From Lachnospiraceae bacterium (GTDB taxonomy: Bacteria; Bacillota; Clostridia; Lachnospirales; Lachnospiraceae), in the NCBI GenBank assembly GCA_017558145.1, contig JAFYWF010000049.1:1-64000 (forward strand): 64,000 nt of DNA, written 5' to 3'. The notes below the pieces were generated by a model. The model was not told the origin of the DNA, did no database searches, and saw nothing but the letters and a program-made list of their open reading frames with translations. The position numbers and the translations under genes are program-made. The stretch's first letter is position 1; the number at the start of each line of letters is the position of its first letter. Below, piece by piece: positions 62,101 through 64,000 of this stretch.

Positions 62101-63702
62101 TTTGAATCGGATGAGGTGCGAGAATATGCCGGAAGAGCGGGAATAGACATGCCGGATAAAAAGTGCCCTGTTTGTGGAGCCGATCTTCACAAAGACGGTT
62201 TTGATATTCCTTTCGAAACCTTCTTGGGATTTAAGGGAGATAAGGAACCGGATATTGACTTAAATTTCTCCGGAGAATACCAGAGTAAGGCGCATAAGTA
62301 TACGGAAGTAATTTTTGGCGCCGGTCAGACCTTCCGAGCCGGAACCATAGGAACGCTGGCAGATAAGACTGCCTTTGGATATATTAAAAATTATTATGAA
62401 GAACGTGGAATGAAAAAGCGTACTTGTGAAATCAATCGTTTGGTAGGGGGATGCACCGGAATTCGTAGAAGTACGGGACAGCATCCGGGAGGAATTGTGG
62501 TTCTTCCTGTAGGGGAGGATATTAACTCTTTTACACCGGTACAGCATCCGGCAAATGATATGACAACAGATACCATAACGACTCATTTTGATTACCATTC
62601 CATTGACCACAACTTATTAAAGCTGGATATACTGGGGCACGACGATCCGACCATGATTCGTATGCTGCAGGATTTGACCGGAGTGGACCCGGTAACCATT
62701 CCTTTGGATGATCCCAAAGTTATGAGTTTATTCCAAAATACCACTGCTTTGGGGGTAACACCGGAAGAGTTAGGTGGGTGTAAAGTAGGAAGTCTTGGAA
62801 TTCCGGAATTTGGTACGGATTTTGTTATTCAAATGTTACTGGATACGAATCCACAAACATTTTCTGATTTGGTACGTATCTCCGGGCTTTCCCATGGTAC
62901 TGACGTATGGTTGGGAAATGCCCAGACACTGATTGAGGAAGGGAAAGCGACCATTGCCACAGCCATTTGTACCCGAGATGATATTATGACTTATCTTATT
63001 AATAAAGGGGTGGAAAGTAGTCTATCCTTTACCATTATGGAAAGTGTACGTAAGGGAAAAGGGTTAAAGCCGGAATGGGAAGAGGCAATGCTTAGCAATA
63101 ACGTGCCTGATTGGTATATTTGGTCTTGTAAAAAAATTAAATACATGTTCCCGAAGGCTCATGCGGCAGCTTACGTTATGATGGCATGGAGAATTGCCTA
63201 TTGTAAGGTATATCATCCATTGGCATATTATGCGGCATATTTCAGTATTCGTGCATCGGCATTTTCCTATGAAATTATGTGTCAGGGAAAAGCCCATTTG
63301 GAAAGTGTTATGGCGGACTATAAACGTCGAAGTGATAGTCTTTCTAAAAAAGAGCAGGATACCATGAAGGATATGAAGATTGTACAGGAAATGTACGCCA
63401 GAGGATATGAATTCTGGACGTTGGATATTTTTAAAGCCCATTCCCGTAATTTTCAAATTATTGACGGGAAGATTATGCCATCCTTAAACAGTATTGACGG
63501 TATGGGTGAAAAGGCGGCAGATTCCACTATGGAAGCAGCTAGAGAGGCAATCAAAGATGGTGGTTTTTTATCCAGAGAAGACTTTAGAAATAGAGCCAAG
63601 GTTTCCAAAACCATTTGTGATTTAATGGGATCGTTGGGACTGTTGGGCGATTTGCCGGAAACCAATCAGATTAGTTTATTTGATTTTGGTATGACGGAGT
63701 AA
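59125..63702 (+). CDS. polC: DNA polymerase III PolC
   Basis: This 1525-residue protein has an N-terminal domain and OB-fold (about 275-375: ITIRGQI type), then a PHP domain beginning ELHCHTKMSDMDG (about 390). The proofreading exonuclease is inserted in it (FDIETTGFSP, about 495; HNANFDMSF; HRAVDDAGA). A zinc site follows (CTQC ... CPVCGADL, about 990-1015), then the palm with PDIDLNFSGEYQ (about 1040) and the C-terminal fingers (FPKAHAAAYVMMAWR). It is the main replicative polymerase of low-GC Gram-positives. The length is slightly above the common 1430-1450 because of a charged insert at about 195-270. Confidence 0.97.
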   Translation: MSKKFFEVFPTLQLDKKLTTLLENTTIERVTTNRAKDLLRVYLQSDHLLKKELIWDVETQIKKQLFSGHQMEIKIQEKFILSSQYTLENLMESYRDSMLLEIQKYNHVLHSMLKHAKITYPAPGAMELQIKDMVLYRDLQEELIRILEKIIVERCQISASLSMKFVEMESKKSKDEDEILIRRKVAEISKRVYGNDGDIQKEETADHAETVGKEAVVTKEDSSQKKTDKDKVINFKDASTKGEKKEAKDAKPEYRRPQNLKRSDNPEVIYGKDFEDEAMPISEIIGEIGEVTIRGQIIALDTREIRNEKTIVFFDVTDYTDTMTIKVFTRNDQLGELLAEIKKGAFIKLKGMAMMDKFDGELTIGSILGIKKIKNFTSSRMDHSVKKRVELHCHTKMSDMDGVSEAKAIVKRAYSWGHPAIAITDHGVVQSFPEANHVWEDLWKTEKQKRKEAGEENPDKNDFFKVIYGVEAYLVDDLNYIVTNEKGQSLDDTFVVFDIETTGFSPVKNKIIEIGAVKVSGGEITDHFSVFVNPKVPIPYEITQLTGIQDEMVVEAETIEEVLPKFVEFCADAVLVAHNANFDMSFINENIRRQKIKANYTYLDTLGLARVLLPGQAKHTLDAVCKTLKISLENHHRAVDDAGATAEMFLKFMEMLKEQDVSSMEEINLLGEGSVESKAKLPSYHAIMLAENNTGRVNLYTLVSESHLTFYNKRPKIPKSLFLKHREGIILGSACEAGELYNALLNEKSEAEIARLVNFYDYLEIQPTGNNEFMIYSDKIKNVNSKEDIQAINKRIVDLGEEFNKPVVATCDVHFLDPEDEVYRRIIMAGKGFKDADDQAPLYLRTTEEMLQEFAYLGSDKAEEVVITNTNKIADRIETMSPVRPDKCPPVIENSDQVLTDICYNKAHQMYGNPLPEIVEARLKRELNSIITNGFAVMYIIAQKLVWKSVEDGYLVGSRGSVGSSFVATMSGITEVNPLSPHYYCTQCFYNDFESDEVREYAGRAGIDMPDKKCPVCGADLHKDGFDIPFETFLGFKGDKEPDIDLNFSGEYQSKAHKYTEVIFGAGQTFRAGTIGTLADKTAFGYIKNYYEERGMKKRTCEINRLVGGCTGIRRSTGQHPGGIVVLPVGEDINSFTPVQHPANDMTTDTITTHFDYHSIDHNLLKLDILGHDDPTMIRMLQDLTGVDPVTIPLDDPKVMSLFQNTTALGVTPEELGGCKVGSLGIPEFGTDFVIQMLLDTNPQTFSDLVRISGLSHGTDVWLGNAQTLIEEGKATIATAICTRDDIMTYLINKGVESSLSFTIMESVRKGKGLKPEWEEAMLSNNVPDWYIWSCKKIKYMFPKAHAAAYVMMAWRIAYCKVYHPLAYYAAYFSIRASAFSYEIMCQGKAHLESVMADYKRRSDSLSKKEQDTMKDMKIVQEMYARGYEFWTLDIFKAHSRNFQIIDGKIMPSLNSIDGMGEKAADSTMEAAREAIKDGGFLSREDFRNRAKVSKTICDLMGSLGLLGDLPETNQISLFDFGMTE

Positions 63703-63814
63703 ATATTAAAATGGATGATGCGATGAAAAGATAGTAAACATAAGTGTGGTAGTATCTTTAAGAAGTGATATTTGTCCATAAAAGAAGATGAGTAAGATAG
63801 AATAGGAGCATATT

Positions 63815-64000
63815 ATGAAAGAGTTTATAAATGCATTAGCAAGTAAAGAACCTACTCCTGGTGGTGGAGGTGCAGCGGCTGTAGTAGGAAGTTTGGCAGC
63901 AGCTTTAGGAAGCATGGTGGCTAATTTAACAACCGGAAAGAAAAAGTATGCACAGTATCAAGAGGATATAGACAGGATTTTGCTGTTTTTAGAAGAAGCT
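63815..64000 (+). CDS. cyclodeaminase/cyclohydrolase family protein (5' part)
   Basis: The first 62 residues are in the window. EFINALASKEPTPGGGGAAA and SLAAALGSMVANLTTGKKKY are the start of the formiminotransferase-cyclodeaminase/FchA family, which handles one-carbon folate units. TAGGAG precedes ATG 63815. The gene continues past the right edge. Confidence 0.9.
   Translation, partial: MKEFINALASKEPTPGGGGAAAVVGSLAAALGSMVANLTTGKKKYAQYQEDIDRILLFLEEA

Overview
The window is chromosomal DNA of a low-GC Gram-positive anaerobe. I place it in the Clostridia, most likely Lachnospiraceae. The reasons are the PolC-type replicative polymerase, a one-piece SecDF, the small TIGR04086-type membrane protein beside an Amidase_3 enzyme, diaminopimelate dehydrogenase plus LysA, CheV, and strong AGGAGG ribosome binding sites throughout. 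Family level is an inference; I do not name a species.

Layout. (1) 1-4134: the 3' end of a 23S rRNA gene with its terminator and no 5S gene, then cheV, a divergent sirtuin-like protein and a membrane-anchored acidic protein. (2) 4147-43877: one integrated element of about 39.7 kb. (3) 43851-49703: hisH, hisF, ung, a TrmB-type regulator, ddh and lysA (lysine/DAP branch), and tRNA-Leu(CAA). (4) 49764-64000: Sfp-type phosphopantetheinyl transferase, cell-wall amidase, secDF, recJ, a candidate small RNA, a PP2C phosphatase/Ser-Thr kinase pair, ispG, polC and the start of a cyclodeaminase gene.

The element is the exciting part. It sits exactly inside codons 5-9 of hisH. The native hisH start (MVAIIDYDA) is left stranded at 4135, and the element's right end supplies a new start with different codons but the same amino acids, so hisH stays intact. 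A 15-bp direct repeat marks both ends. Just inside each end lie 11-bp-spaced TACTAATTA repeats that look like integrase arm sites. A Tn916-type xis-int pair sits at the right end.

Inside the element, in order: an HNH/AP2-domain protein; a DUF3990/DUF3791-like ADP-ribosyltransferase toxin-antitoxin pair; an ArdC-like antirestriction protein; a ribbon-helix-helix regulator flanked by six copies of a palindromic operator; many small plasmid/phage-type genes; a sigma-like protein; a serine recombinase; a HEPN-like protein and an HNH protein; a divergent XRE repressor; a TubR-TubZ (tubulin-type) partition pair; an SF2 helicase; an R-S-E ADP-ribosyltransferase-like protein behind a three-way-junction leader; and a single-chain RNA polymerase of the QDE-1/YonO two-barrel superfamily with a C-terminal winged-helix region. 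Straight after the polymerase come phage-tail-like genes (gp10-like, a 1917-residue tape measure protein and an OB-fold protein). No capsid, portal, terminase, relaxase or conjugation ATPase is visible.

The reading I favour is an integrating phage-plasmid-like element. Int/Xis move it, TubRZ partitions the excised circle, and the private RNA polymerase transcribes the tail-like module next to it. The families are supported by sequence motifs; the joint working is inference.
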